Shown here piece after piece: positions 51,812 through 59,793 of a DNA stretch of 59,793 nucleotides. This stretch comes from Planctomycetia bacterium (lineage in GTDB: Bacteria; Planctomycetota; Phycisphaerae; Phycisphaerales; SM1A02), in assembly GCA_005776885.1 (NCBI GenBank), contig SXOD01000024.1, positions 1 to 59,793 on the forward strand. Direction: 5' to 3'. The notes beneath the pieces are model-generated. The model did not search any database. It saw only the letters and a list, made by a program, of their open reading frames with translations, and was not told the origin of the DNA. Made by a program: the position numbers and the translations under genes. Position 1 is the first letter of the stretch. The number at the start of each line of letters is the position of its first letter.

Positions 51812-51813
51812 GC

Positions 51814-53178
51814 GTGGCCGGCCACGCAACATGGCGTGATCGATGGGTGTCCTGGGGAAGTGTGGCCGCACTTGGTGCCGGAGTGGCCGTCGGGCAGTGG
51901 CTGCATGGGAACGGCGGCTCGGCGGATGGATGGGCTGCGGCGGGCGACCTGATCCTCATCCGGCCGCTGATGTTGGTGGTCATGCCACTCGTCCTGGTCA
52001 GCGTGATCGCTGGGGTCACCTCCATCGGCAGTCCATCCCGACTTGGGCTCTTGGGTGGGGCGTCGCTCATCTTTTATCTGGCCACGATGATCCTGGCCTG
52101 CACGCTCGGTGCGTCCTTGGTGACGATCCTGGACCCCGGTGCCGGCGTGGCGCCGGACGTGGCCCGCGACCTGCTCGCGGATGGGACCACCGCGCTCTCG
52201 TCAAACCCGTCACTCGCCCCCCGGATCCAGTCGGGTGAGGCCGAGGGACTCTCCGGCGCCTGGCTCAACATCCTCCGGCAGGTCGTCCCGGGAAATCCGT
52301 TCGCCGAGATGGCCAATGGGCGTCCACTTGGCATCATCGGGTTCGCGCTGCTTGTGGGTGCGGCACTGGCCGTGGCCTGCGACCGGGTCCCCGCGGCACG
52401 GATCGCGCGGGACACGATCAACGGGATCTATGAGGCCCTGTTGGTGGCGGTCCGTTGGATCATCACGCTCTTGCCGATCGGGGCCTTTTGCCTGGTCGTC
52501 GCCACGGTCACCAGGACGGGGTTGACCGAGTTCAGCGGGCCGATCGCCAAATACATGGGAGTGGTGGCACTGGGCCTCCTGATCCACGCCTTCATCCTGC
52601 TGCCGCTCGTCGCCCGGCTGGGTGGCGTGGCGCACCCGTGGGCGTTCATGCACCGCTGCCGGGCGGCACTGGGGACGGCGTTCGTGACCAGTTCCAGTTC
52701 GGCAACGCTTCCGGTCACGCTGGAGACCAGCGTCGAGGCTGGTGCGTCTCGGCGCGCCACCAACTTCGTCTGCCCGCTGGGGGCGACCGTCAACATGGAT
52801 GGCACCGCCCTCTACGAGGCCGTCGCGGTCGTCTTCCTTTTCCAGTTCATGGGGATCGAGCTGGGCATGCAGGAGCTGGTCGTCGTGGTGATCACGGCCA
52901 CGCTCGCGGCGATCGGTGCCGCAGGCATTCCCAGTGCGGGGCTGGTGACGATGGTCCTGGTGATCGGGGCGGTCAACACGAGCCTTGCGGATCCCGCGAA
53001 GGCGTTGCCGCTTGGTGCCATCGGCCTGATCCTTGGCGTGGACCGGATCCTCGACATGCTCCGCACCAGCGTCAACGTCTGGGGCGACCTGGTGGGCGCA
53101 CGGCTGCTGACGCCTCTGGCTCCGGATGAACCCCCGGGTGATGCGAATCAGGCCACGACCGGCGCCGCGGCCGCCTGA
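51814..53178 (+). CDS. Dicarboxylate/amino acid:cation symporter (DAACS family)
   Basis: This protein of 454 residues has about eight membrane helices and the re-entrant loops of the GltPh/DctA fold. The serine-rich loop is SSSSATLPVTLE and the cation/substrate site is LGATVNMDGTALYEAVAVVF. The second re-entrant loop is GAAGIPSAGLVTMVLVI and the last helix contains DRILDMLRTSVNVWGD. A substrate such as glutamate, aspartate or C4-dicarboxylate is likely. The GTG at 51814, two bases after the trxB stop, is the best start. Its last 31 bases overlap the end of aspS on the other strand. Confidence 0.93.
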   Translation: MAGHATWRDRWVSWGSVAALGAGVAVGQWLHGNGGSADGWAAAGDLILIRPLMLVVMPLVLVSVIAGVTSIGSPSRLGLLGGASLIFYLATMILACTLGASLVTILDPGAGVAPDVARDLLADGTTALSSNPSLAPRIQSGEAEGLSGAWLNILRQVVPGNPFAEMANGRPLGIIGFALLVGAALAVACDRVPAARIARDTINGIYEALLVAVRWIITLLPIGAFCLVVATVTRTGLTEFSGPIAKYMGVVALGLLIHAFILLPLVARLGGVAHPWAFMHRCRAALGTAFVTSSSSATLPVTLETSVEAGASRRATNFVCPLGATVNMDGTALYEAVAVVFLFQFMGIELGMQELVVVVITATLAAIGAAGIPSAGLVTMVLVIGAVNTSLADPAKALPLGAIGLILGVDRILDMLRTSVNVWGDLVGARLLTPLAPDEPPGDANQATTGAAAA

Positions 53179-54950
53179 CGGACGTGCAGCTCCTTGAGCT
53201 GTGAATCGTCGATGGTCGATGGGGCATCGATCATGAGGTCTTGCCCTGACTGGGTCTTGGGGAACGCGATGACGTCCCGGATGTTGTCAGTCCCGACGAT
53301 GTGCATGACGAGGCGGTCCAGGCCAAACGCGATGCCGCCATGGGGCGGGGCGCCGTGGCGGAGCGCTCCCAGCAAGAAGCCAAACTTGGCTTCGGCTTCC
53401 TCGCGCGAGAGGCCGATCAGCGAGAACACCTTTTCCTGCACATCCATCCGGTGGATGCGGATCGATCCTCCGGCGATTTCGCTGCCGTTGAGGACGAAGT
53501 CGTAGCCGGCGCTGAGGCACGCGCCGGGGTTGGACTCGAGCAAGTCAAACTGGTCGGGATTGGGGCTGGTGAAGGGGTGGTGGAGGGCCACCCATCGCTG
53601 CCCATCGTCGTCCCACTCGAACATCGGGAAATCGACGACCCAGAGGAAGTTCCACGCGCCCTCCGGAATCATCTTGAGGTCGCGTGCCACGCGAAGGCGC
53701 AGTTCGCCCATCACCTTCGTGGCCGTCTCCCACGTGTCTGCGGCGAAGAGCACCGCGTCGCCGGGCTTCACGCCCAGGCGCGACTCCAGCTCCGCGGCGA
53801 TTGGCTCGATGAACTTGGCGATGCCCGTCTCCCAGCCCTTCGCAGTGCGCTTGGCCACGGGGACGCCGCCCGCCTTGAAGGTCTTGACCCACTCCGTGTA
53901 GCCATCGGTCATCTTGCGCGTGAGCGATTCCGCGCCGCCGGGAACGACGATGCACTTGACCACGCCCTTGCGGCCGCTCGGGCTGTGCTTCGCGAGTGCT
54001 TCCTGGAACACCTTGAAGTCGCACGTCGCGGCCAGGTCGCTGATGTCGTGGACGTGGAGCCCGAACCGGGTGTCGGGACGATCGATGCCGTAGCGCTCCA
54101 TGGCGTCGGCCCACGTGATGCGCGGCACCTCGCCGATGTCGTGCTGGAAGAGTTCCGCCCACACATGACGGATGAACCCGGTTGTCATCGAGATGACGTC
54201 CTCGCGTTCCACGAAGCTCATCTCCAGGTCGATCTGGCTGAACTCGGCCTGGCGGTCGGCGCGGGGATCCTCGTCGCGGAGGCAACGGCAGATCTGGAGG
54301 TACCGGTCGCAGCCGGCCACCATGAGGATCTGCTTGAAGAGCTGTGGCGACTGTGGGAGGGCGTACCACGACCCTTCGTGCAGGCGGCTGGGCACGACGA
54401 AGTCGCGCGCGCCTTCCGGCGTGGACTTGATGAGCAGGGGCGTCTCGATCTCCAGGAATCCATGCTGCTGGAAGTAGTCGCGAGTGGACTTGGTGAGCCG
54501 CGAGCGCGTGCGGAGGATCTGCTGCATGCGTGGCCGGCGCAGGTCGATGTAGCGGTAGCGCAGCCGTGTCTCCTCCGCGATCTTCTCGGCCTCGTACTCG
54601 TCGGGAAGGATGGGGGGGTTCTCGGCGCGATTGAAGAGTTCGATCTCCTCGACCACGATCTCCACCTCGCCGGTCGCCAGCTTGGGGTTGGGACCGCCGG
54701 CGCGGGTTCGGACCCGGCCGCGAACGCCCACGACGTCCTCGCGCCGGACGCCACGGCCGATGCGCACCACCTCGGGCGGTGCCGATTCAAGGTCGAAGAC
54801 AACCTGCGCCAGTCCTTCCTTGTCGCGGAGGTCGATGAAGGCCAATCCCTTGGACTGCTCGCGGTAGGTATTCACCCATCCGCAGAGGACGACTTCCTCG
54901 CCGACGTGCGTGGGACGGAGTTCGCCGCAATACCGAGTGCGCTTGAGCAT
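53148..54950 (-). CDS. aspS: Aspartyl-tRNA synthetase, bacterial type
   Basis: This 600-residue class II synthetase has an N-terminal OB-fold anticodon domain (RTRYCGELRPTHVGEEVVLCGWVNTYR). Motif 1 follows with RDYFQQHGFLEIETPLLIKSTPEGARDF, then QSPQLFKQILMVAGCDRYLQICRCLRDED and motif 2 RADRQAEFSQIDLEMSF. The bacterial GAD insertion lies around residues 290-420, and motif 3 is GIAFGLDRLVMHI near the end. Length is typical of bacterial AspRS. It could be discriminating or non-discriminating; this is not settled here. TAGCAT nine bases before the ATG may be a leaderless -10 box. The gene is divergent from lpxB. Confidence 0.97.
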   Translation of the reverse strand: MLKRTRYCGELRPTHVGEEVVLCGWVNTYREQSKGLAFIDLRDKEGLAQVVFDLESAPPEVVRIGRGVRREDVVGVRGRVRTRAGGPNPKLATGEVEIVVEEIELFNRAENPPILPDEYEAEKIAEETRLRYRYIDLRRPRMQQILRTRSRLTKSTRDYFQQHGFLEIETPLLIKSTPEGARDFVVPSRLHEGSWYALPQSPQLFKQILMVAGCDRYLQICRCLRDEDPRADRQAEFSQIDLEMSFVEREDVISMTTGFIRHVWAELFQHDIGEVPRITWADAMERYGIDRPDTRFGLHVHDISDLAATCDFKVFQEALAKHSPSGRKGVVKCIVVPGGAESLTRKMTDGYTEWVKTFKAGGVPVAKRTAKGWETGIAKFIEPIAAELESRLGVKPGDAVLFAADTWETATKVMGELRLRVARDLKMIPEGAWNFLWVVDFPMFEWDDDGQRWVALHHPFTSPNPDQFDLLESNPGACLSAGYDFVLNGSEIAGGSIRIHRMDVQEKVFSLIGLSREEAEAKFGFLLGALRHGAPPHGGIAFGLDRLVMHIVGTDNIRDVIAFPKTQSGQDLMIDAPSTIDDSQLKELHVRQAAAAPVVA

Positions 54951-54959
54951 GGGCGCGGG

Positions 54960-54965
54960 ATGCTA
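54960..54965 (-). promoter_or_regulatory. Candidate -10 element for leaderless aspS transcript
   Basis: TAGCAT on the minus strand lies nine bases before the aspS ATG. No Shine-Dalgarno sequence is present and the upstream -35 region is weak. Confidence 0.4.
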
Positions 54966-55003
54966 CCCGTCACTGGGCATCACTCCCCTCAAGGCGCGCG
55001 ATG

Positions 55004-55009
55004 TAGTCT
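55004..55009 (+). promoter_or_regulatory. Candidate -10 element for leaderless lpxB transcript
   Basis: TAGTCT lies six bases before the GTG start of lpxB, leaving no room for a Shine-Dalgarno sequence. No clear -35 box is seen. Confidence 0.38.
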
Positions 55010-55015
55010 TCCTGC

Positions 55016-56173
55016 GTGGGTTCGACTGCGCTTGGTGTCTTGTTCACGGCCTTTGAACCTTCGGGGGACGCGCACGCCGCCGTCGTGGCGCGCGCCCTGC
55101 GTGAACTGGCGCCCGACGTACCAATCCTTGCCTTCGGGGGGCCGCAGCTGGCGGCGGCGGGAGCGGAACTCCTGGAAGAGACGGCCTCCGACGGTGCGAT
55201 GGCACTGGGGGCGTGGCGCAAGATTCCGGAGCTTCGCCGCGCACGCGCCACGATGGCGGAGGTGCTCCGCACCCGCCGCATTGGCGTGCATGTTCCCGTC
55301 GACAGCTCCACGGCGAACTTTCCGCTGTGCCGCCTCTCCCGTGCTGCCGGAAAGCGGATCGTTCACCTTGTGGCGCCGCAGTTGTGGGCATCCAGGCCTT
55401 GGCGCGCTCGGACGCTGCGCGCACTCACCGACCACGTGCTCTGCGTCCTCCCCTTCGAGCCGGCGTGGTTCGCGCAGCGTGGCATTCCCGCAACGTACGT
55501 GGGCCACCCGCGCATCAATCGACCGCTGGACGAGTCTTCGTTGGCCCAGCAGGCCAAGCAGCTCCCCATCGGGAGCCCCCGTGTGGCGATCCTGCCCGGT
55601 TCAAGGACGGGCGAGGTGCGGGCCAACCTGCCCGCGATGATTGAGGTCTTTGAATCCCTGGGCGGCGGACATCGACGAACGGCGGGGGTGATCGCGCTGG
55701 CGAGCGAGTCGCTGCGTGACGTGGTCCACCGCGCCGTGCCCGACCTCCCGGGCAGCGTGGCGGTCACCGTCGGCGGCCTCGACGGCGCGCTCCACTGGTG
55801 CCAGCTGGCGCTCGCGGTGTCCGGGACGGTATCGCTGGACGTCACCCGACATGCCAAGCCGATGGTGGGGATGTACCGGGTGAGCCGGCCGGTGGCGTGG
55901 CTCGCGCCGCTCCTCCTGCGCACGCGCTATCGGCTGCTCCCCAACGTCGTGGCCGGGAGGGAGGTCGTCCCCGAGTTCGTTCCTTGCTCGGGGGGCACCT
56001 CGCGAATCGTCGATGCCGCGGATGCATTCCTTGCCGATGGTCGCCTGGCGTCGCGTGCCTCGGCTGAACTGCGCCGGGTCCTGGAAGCGTTTGGTGACAT
56101 GGATCCGGGGACAGAGGCAGCCAACCGGATCCTCAGGTACCTGCGCCCGTCGTCCGCCCCGGCTCACCAGTAG
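55016..56173 (+). CDS. lpxB: Lipid-A-disaccharide synthase
   Basis: This 385-residue glycosyltransferase condenses UDP-2,3-diacylglucosamine with lipid X in lipid A synthesis at the inner membrane. The family pattern is present but diverged: FTAFEPSGDAHAA where most have GExSGD, and VPVDSSTANFPL for the VDxPDFN block. IVHLVAPQLWASRPWRAR corresponds to the 'YVSPsvWAWr' region, followed by LCVLPFEPAWF and YVGHPRIN. The catalytic-type LPGSRTGEVRANLP is well kept. The start is a GTG. No other lpx genes are nearby. Its 3' end overlaps the convergent gene by ten bases. Confidence 0.85.
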   Translation: MGSTALGVLFTAFEPSGDAHAAVVARALRELAPDVPILAFGGPQLAAAGAELLEETASDGAMALGAWRKIPELRRARATMAEVLRTRRIGVHVPVDSSTANFPLCRLSRAAGKRIVHLVAPQLWASRPWRARTLRALTDHVLCVLPFEPAWFAQRGIPATYVGHPRINRPLDESSLAQQAKQLPIGSPRVAILPGSRTGEVRANLPAMIEVFESLGGGHRRTAGVIALASESLRDVVHRAVPDLPGSVAVTVGGLDGALHWCQLALAVSGTVSLDVTRHAKPMVGMYRVSRPVAWLAPLLLRTRYRLLPNVVAGREVVPEFVPCSGGTSRIVDAADAFLADGRLASRASAELRRVLEAFGDMDPGTEAANRILRYLRPSSAPAHQ

Positions 56174-57141
56174 TCGACGTCAACGGCGAGCACGTCGCTT
56201 GACTCATGCCGAGGGGGCAGGTCGTTGAGTGCCTCGGGGCGCTCGTCGAAGGCGACGCGATCGCTGGTGTAGAGCCCGGCATACCGAAGGTCCACCACGG
56301 CCTCGACGGCCTGCTGTGCGAGCTCCTCCACTTCCTCCAGGCACGTCGCCGTGAGCCACATGTTCACGTAGGCGCCGTGATCCGGTTTCCTTGAATGCTC
56401 GGCCATGGCGATCACGTGCCACAGTGTGCGCCCCAGGGTGCGCCCGGCGTCGTCCAGGTTGGTGGACGGATCGACGCTCAGCTCCATCGCGAATCGTTCG
56501 CGCAACTGCATGAGGACTTCCTCGAAGTCCGGTGCCCGGTCGTCATCGACCAGCAGCACTTCCCGAACTTTCGTCGGGTTCGTGGAGCGGCGGTCCAGCT
56601 CCAGGGGCCAGGTCTCCACCACCTCCCGAAGGCCGTGCCGGGCCAGCGCCCGTTCCACCGTGCGGCGCATCGCGATCGGGACGCTGATGAGGAGTCCCTT
56701 CCAGCAATCCAGGAAGACTTCGACGTACGGTTCCTCGGAGTTGGCGCCGATGCCGACGTTGGCATCTTCCAGGAGCACGGCGCGATACTCATCGAATCCT
56801 TCGCAGAAGGCTTGCGCCGGGATCGGCTCCGACGCCATGAAGACGTCCAGCGCGCGGAACGCGTCGCGGGACCCGACCTCAAGCACGGGGATCACCTCGT
56901 CGCCAAGGAGCCGGATCGCGTCAGCCAAGATGGGAAGCAGGCGTTCGTGGCTGACGGTGACCTGGAAGGAATAGGTGTCCGGCGTGGGTTCTCCCGTCGT
57001 GGGATCCTCTTCGCCGGGGACGTAGTCAAGGACGTAGCCCTGTGCAGGCTCTGGAAGGTCCAGCGGCTCAAGTCCGAGCGGGAGCGAATACTCACCCACG
57101 CGTTCCCGGACGAGGTCGCCGCGAACCTGATGTCGCCTCAT
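56164..57141 (-). CDS. Soluble protein of unknown function
   Basis: This protein of 325 residues from the ATG at 57141 (MRRHQVRGDLV) lacks signal peptide and membrane helices. It is strongly acidic. It contains DTYSFQVTVSHERLLPILADAIRLLGDEVIPVLEVGSRDAFR (given in part), then FMASEPIPAQAFCEGFDEYRAVLLED and WKGLLISVPIAMRRTVERALARHG. A C-terminal part with WLTATCLEEVEELAQQAVEAV ends it. I do not recognise a family. The ATG overlaps the upstream Cys-cluster gene stop (ATGA), so it is translationally coupled to it. A longer ORF to 57318 is rejected. Confidence 0.65.
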   Translation of the reverse strand: MRRHQVRGDLVRERVGEYSLPLGLEPLDLPEPAQGYVLDYVPGEEDPTTGEPTPDTYSFQVTVSHERLLPILADAIRLLGDEVIPVLEVGSRDAFRALDVFMASEPIPAQAFCEGFDEYRAVLLEDANVGIGANSEEPYVEVFLDCWKGLLISVPIAMRRTVERALARHGLREVVETWPLELDRRSTNPTKVREVLLVDDDRAPDFEEVLMQLRERFAMELSVDPSTNLDDAGRTLGRTLWHVIAMAEHSRKPDHGAYVNMWLTATCLEEVEELAQQAVEAVVDLRYAGLYTSDRVAFDERPEALNDLPPRHESSDVLAVDVDYW

Positions 57142-57656
57142 GTCCCTATCGTAGCCCCAGATCGGGCGCTGACCAAGCGATCCAGCATGTGTCGCCACTC
57201 GCCGTAGGCGTACGGCAGCGAAAACCGGTCGTGGAGTGCCCTCATCGCGGCATGCGCGGATTCGTGGATGGACTGGATGCCATCCTCGGCATGCCGGTCG
57301 CAGAAAAACGCCCGGCATGGCATCGGGCGGAGCCCATGCACCCCGCAGCCGCCCCGGTCGAGGAACGGACAGCAGCCACTCGCGATGCTCTCGGCGATCG
57401 CCACACCCGTGGCGCGGCCGTCCATCGCGTGGCCGGCCGACCGCAGGCGCGTCAGGACCATGGCCGATTCCAGGCCCGTCACGTAGAGCCGGTGGCCAAA
57501 CGCCTCAAACTGGCAGCAGCGCCCGGAGGCGAGGCAAGTGGGGCGCAGGGCCCGTGCCCGGTCGTCGGACGATGCCACGATCTCGTCGTACGCGGCGCTC
57601 ACCGCGACGTCGCTTGCGGCGACCAGCCAACGATGGGCATCCGTGTCACTGGCCAT
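57138..57656 (-). CDS. YkgJ-type Cys-cluster protein
   Basis: This 172-residue protein belongs to the YkgJ-like family (putative zinc- or iron-binding Cys cluster). It has paired cysteines in CLASGRCCQFEAFGHRLYVT, followed by GCCPFLDRGGCGVHGLRPMPCRAFFC, the CxFLDxxxCxVHxxRPxxCR pattern of the family. A C-terminal helix-rich stretch ends it. The ATG at 57656 starts just after the stop of a second YkgJ-like gene. Its biochemical role is unknown; such proteins have been proposed to bind metal or an Fe-S cluster. Confidence 0.82.
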   Translation of the reverse strand: MASDTDAHRWLVAASDVAVSAAYDEIVASSDDRARALRPTCLASGRCCQFEAFGHRLYVTGLESAMVLTRLRSAGHAMDGRATGVAIAESIASGCCPFLDRGGCGVHGLRPMPCRAFFCDRHAEDGIQSIHESAHAAMRALHDRFSLPYAYGEWRHMLDRLVSARSGATIGT

Positions 57657-57666
57657 CCCGGGCCAA

Positions 57667-58152
57667 TCAGAATGGCTTGTCGGCGTTGTCAAACCGGTCG
57701 AGGTCTCGTTGGATGCGGATCGACTCGATCGGGATGATCGGGCCGTTGTCCATGCCAAGACACGGCGTGGCCTTCTTGGCCCGATTCCATGCAGCTGGGG
57801 ACGCGAGGTTCTCAGGCCAGAACGGCCAGGTCCGGCATTGCGTCGGGCGTGCCTCGTAGAGCCGGCAGGTCGCGCGGCCCTTCACCGTGCGGTCCAGGAA
57901 CGTGCAATCAAAGCCATGCGATGTCTCTCGCTCGTTGAGGGAGCGACGTCCGTTGATGGAGCGCGTGAAGCGCCGCTCGAACTCCTCGACCGTGAGCCCG
58001 ACCTTGGCGGCCATGGCCACGGCCTCGGCTGGCGTGTACCAGACGGCACCGGGCCCGCCCGTGCAGCAGTTGCCGCACTGGGAGCACTGGAACCGGAGGC
58101 CGTCGGCGTACCACTCGCCGTTCGAGGGGGCCGTGCTCACCGAAGCACTCAC
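57667..58152 (-). CDS. YkgJ-type Cys-cluster protein
   Basis: This 161-residue protein is another YkgJ-like member, with CSQCGNCCTGGPGAVW near the N terminus, then FDCTFLDRTVKGRATCRLYEARPTQCRTWPFWP and a final Cys in KKATPCLGM. The six to eight cysteines follow the CxxCGxCC...C..L...C..Y..RP..C pattern. The start is a GTG overlapping the rpoC stop (GTGA), so it is translated after rpoC. It and the next gene seem to be a duplicated pair. Confidence 0.85.
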   Translation of the reverse strand: MSASVSTAPSNGEWYADGLRFQCSQCGNCCTGGPGAVWYTPAEAVAMAAKVGLTVEEFERRFTRSINGRRSLNERETSHGFDCTFLDRTVKGRATCRLYEARPTQCRTWPFWPENLASPAAWNRAKKATPCLGMDNGPIIPIESIRIQRDLDRFDNADKPF

Positions 58153-59793
58153 GCGTCCGAGGGATCGCCATCCACGGCGCCGATCGCCGCAGCAAGGTCG
58201 TCCATTCCAGCCACGACGGCCGCCGGTGGCTGCAGGTGCCCGCTCTCGCCGAGCGTCGCTCCTTCGCCGGGGCGCAACGCGTCAAGCTGCTCGGCACGGG
58301 TGGCCGCCGCCGCGAGCGTGTCCGCCTCGCCAGACTCGGCCATCGTCGGGAGCTCGACCAGGTAGCGGATCGTGAGATCCTTGTACTGGCTGAAGCCGGT
58401 GCCGGCGGGAATGAGGTGGCCCAGCAGGACGTTCTCCTTGAGTCCGGCGAGCGGGTCGACGGCTCCCTTGAGCGCCGCTTCCGTGAGGACCTTTGTGGTC
58501 TCCTGGAAACTGGCGCCGGAGAGGAAGGACTCCGACTGGAGGCTGGCCTTCGTGATGCCCAGGAGCAGCGTCTTGCCCTTGGCGGGCTTCGGCTTGCGAG
58601 TCTTCGCCGTCGACTTGCCTTCGGCTTCCGCGGCGTTGTTCGCCAGCTTCACCTCGGGACGGGGGACGATGGTGCCAGCCTGGAGGTTGGTGTCGCCCGG
58701 GTCCTCGATGTAGAGGCCACCGACGATGCCCTCGTTCGTCACGCGGAACTCCGTGCGGTCGACGATGTCGTTGGGGAGGAACTGCGAATCGCCGACCTCG
58801 AGGATCCTCACCTTCCCCAGCATCTGGCGGAGGATGACTTCGATGTGCTTGTCGGAGATCGCCTGGCCCTGGGCGCGGTACACGTTTTGCACCTCTTCCA
58901 GCATGTACTGGTAGAGCTGCTCCTCACCCTGGATGGAGAGGATTTCCTGCGGGACGCGCGCACCGTCGGTGAGCGGCGTGCCGGCGTCCACTTCGTCGCC
59001 CGTGTGGACCAGCAGTCGCTTGCCCTGCGGGGCGTAGTGGTCCTCGTAGGCCACCTTCTCGCTCGAGGGGTGGACGCGGATCGTCATCTTGCCGCGCTTC
59101 TCGGTGGGGAGGAGCTCGACGCGGCCCGCGATGCGGGCCATGATGGCGGGATCCTTCGGGAGGCGCGCCTCGAAGATCTCGGTGACGCGCGGCAGGCCGC
59201 CGACGATGTCGGCCGATCGGGCCGCTTCCTTGGGGAGCGCGGCGATGCGCGTGCCGGCGAGCACCGGCTGGCCATCATCGACTTCGATGTGGGATCGCGC
59301 CGGAAGGTGGTGGAGGTCCAGCACATGTCCGGCCTCGTCTTCGATCGTGATGCGCGGGTGCTTCTCGCCGGTGTGCTCGGTCACCACGATCTGCGCACGC
59401 GTGCCCTTCTGCTGGACGCGCACGGTCTCGCCGTCGGCAATGTCGCGGAACCGGACGGTGCCGCTCTTCTCGGCCAGGATTCGGGCGACGTGCGGATCCC
59501 ACTCGATGACCGGCTCGCCCTTCTTGACCTTGGTGTCCTCGGCGACCATGAGGATGGCCGCGTAGGGGACCTTGAACTTCTCGAGTTCGCGGCCCTTGTC
59601 GTCGACGATGCGGGCCTCACCGGTCTTGCGGAGGGCGACGCGCTTGCCCGTGCCTTCGGCCGTGGGCTCGGGGACCTCGCCGCAGTCGAGGAACTTCACG
59701 GTGCCGGCCTGTGGGGCGCGCCACTGGTTTTCGCTCGACGAGGCGAACGCGATGCCACCCGTGTGGAAGGTGCGCATCGTGAGCTGCGTGCCC
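58149..59793 (-). CDS. rpoC: RNA polymerase beta' subunit, C-terminal part (cut by window edge)
   Basis: This is the last 547 codons of rpoC. The first residues in the window read GTQLTMRTFHTGGIA, the conserved part of beta' just before the jaw insertion. Then come DIVGGLPRVTEIFEARLPKDPAI, the long C-terminal domain with DKHIEVILRQMLGKVRI and SFQETTKVLTEAALKG, where the trigger-loop-distal helices bind omega, and LKENVLLGHLIPAGTGF. An unconserved acidic tail of about 70 residues follows. The ATG of the longest ORF at 59777 is internal, not a start. The YkgJ-like genes follow directly. The rest of the gene lies outside the window. Confidence 0.96.
   Translation of the reverse strand, partial: GTQLTMRTFHTGGIAFASSSENQWRAPQAGTVKFLDCGEVPEPTAEGTGKRVALRKTGEARIVDDKGRELEKFKVPYAAILMVAEDTKVKKGEPVIEWDPHVARILAEKSGTVRFRDIADGETVRVQQKGTRAQIVVTEHTGEKHPRITIEDEAGHVLDLHHLPARSHIEVDDGQPVLAGTRIAALPKEAARSADIVGGLPRVTEIFEARLPKDPAIMARIAGRVELLPTEKRGKMTIRVHPSSEKVAYEDHYAPQGKRLLVHTGDEVDAGTPLTDGARVPQEILSIQGEEQLYQYMLEEVQNVYRAQGQAISDKHIEVILRQMLGKVRILEVGDSQFLPNDIVDRTEFRVTNEGIVGGLYIEDPGDTNLQAGTIVPRPEVKLANNAAEAEGKSTAKTRKPKPAKGKTLLLGITKASLQSESFLSGASFQETTKVLTEAALKGAVDPLAGLKENVLLGHLIPAGTGFSQYKDLTIRYLVELPTMAESGEADTLAAAATRAEQLDALRPGEGATLGESGHLQPPAAVVAGMDDLAAAIGAVDGDPSDA

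Overview
The window reads as chromosomal DNA of a high-GC planctomycete, most likely of class Phycisphaerae. The evidence is two secreted proteins ending in dockerin-like Asn/Asp-Gly repeats, Cys-rich 'GACC...C' repeats of a type common in Phycisphaerae exported proteins, a BAT (MoxR/DUF58/VWA) operon, a planctomycete-style omega subunit, lipid A synthesis (lpxB), and frequent ATGA/GTGA gene overlaps. The taxonomic call is inference from gene content. I see no insertion sequence, prophage, integron or CRISPR array, and no stretch over 300 bases lacks a gene.

Layout. 1-4035 (minus): gcvH, a LolD/MacB-type ABC ATPase and FtsX-like permease, then the start of uvrB. 4105-7548 (plus): a coupled run of a probable TIM-barrel protein, cmk, plsC and cca. 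7661-10741 (plus): two tandem exported ClpP/NfeD-like proteins (the first without catalytic residues) and a small four-helix membrane protein. 10791-21777: an ABC-2 permease facing away from a plus-strand operon of three consecutive SPFH (HflK/HflC-like) proteins, an ABC ATPase, a second ABC-2 permease and a 650-residue anchored protein of unknown function; this is the most interesting block. 21792-25229: FAH-family hydrolase, yidD, rnpA (convergent with yidD), a CLC channel/exchanger with CBS domains, and rpoZ with a clear promoter and terminator. 25412-27135: a Cys-rich dockerin-bearing secreted protein and tRNA-Ser(CGA). 27183-36101 (minus): a full BAT operon (moxR, DUF58, DUF4381-like, two VWA proteins, a Gln-rich BatC-like protein and a BatD/BatE-like fusion). 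36217-37428 (plus): a beta-hydroxyacid dehydrogenase and a 101-residue orphan. 37486-41942 (minus): tRNA-Ser(GCU), DedA, sucC, HAD phosphatase and two unknown proteins. 42016-47768 (minus): two large secreted proteins, one with FG-GAP repeats and a dockerin, the other a subtilase. 47914-58152: purD, an unknown secreted protein, trxB, a dicarboxylate/cation symporter, aspS, lpxB, an unknown protein and two YkgJ-type Cys-cluster proteins following rpoC. 58149-59793: the 3' end of rpoC.

How the genes may work together. SPFH proteins commonly pair with membrane-linked proteases, including NfeD/ClpP-class proteases in stomatin operons. The 7661-21777 block therefore looks like a candidate envelope complex joining ClpP-like exported proteins, an SPFH scaffold and an ABC-2 transporter. 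Several divergent or isolated genes have a TANNNT hexamer 6-9 bases before the start codon and no Shine-Dalgarno sequence, which suggests leaderless transcripts. Genes with good Shine-Dalgarno sequences (rpoZ neighbour, 101-aa gene, batD, subtilase) have longer leaders.
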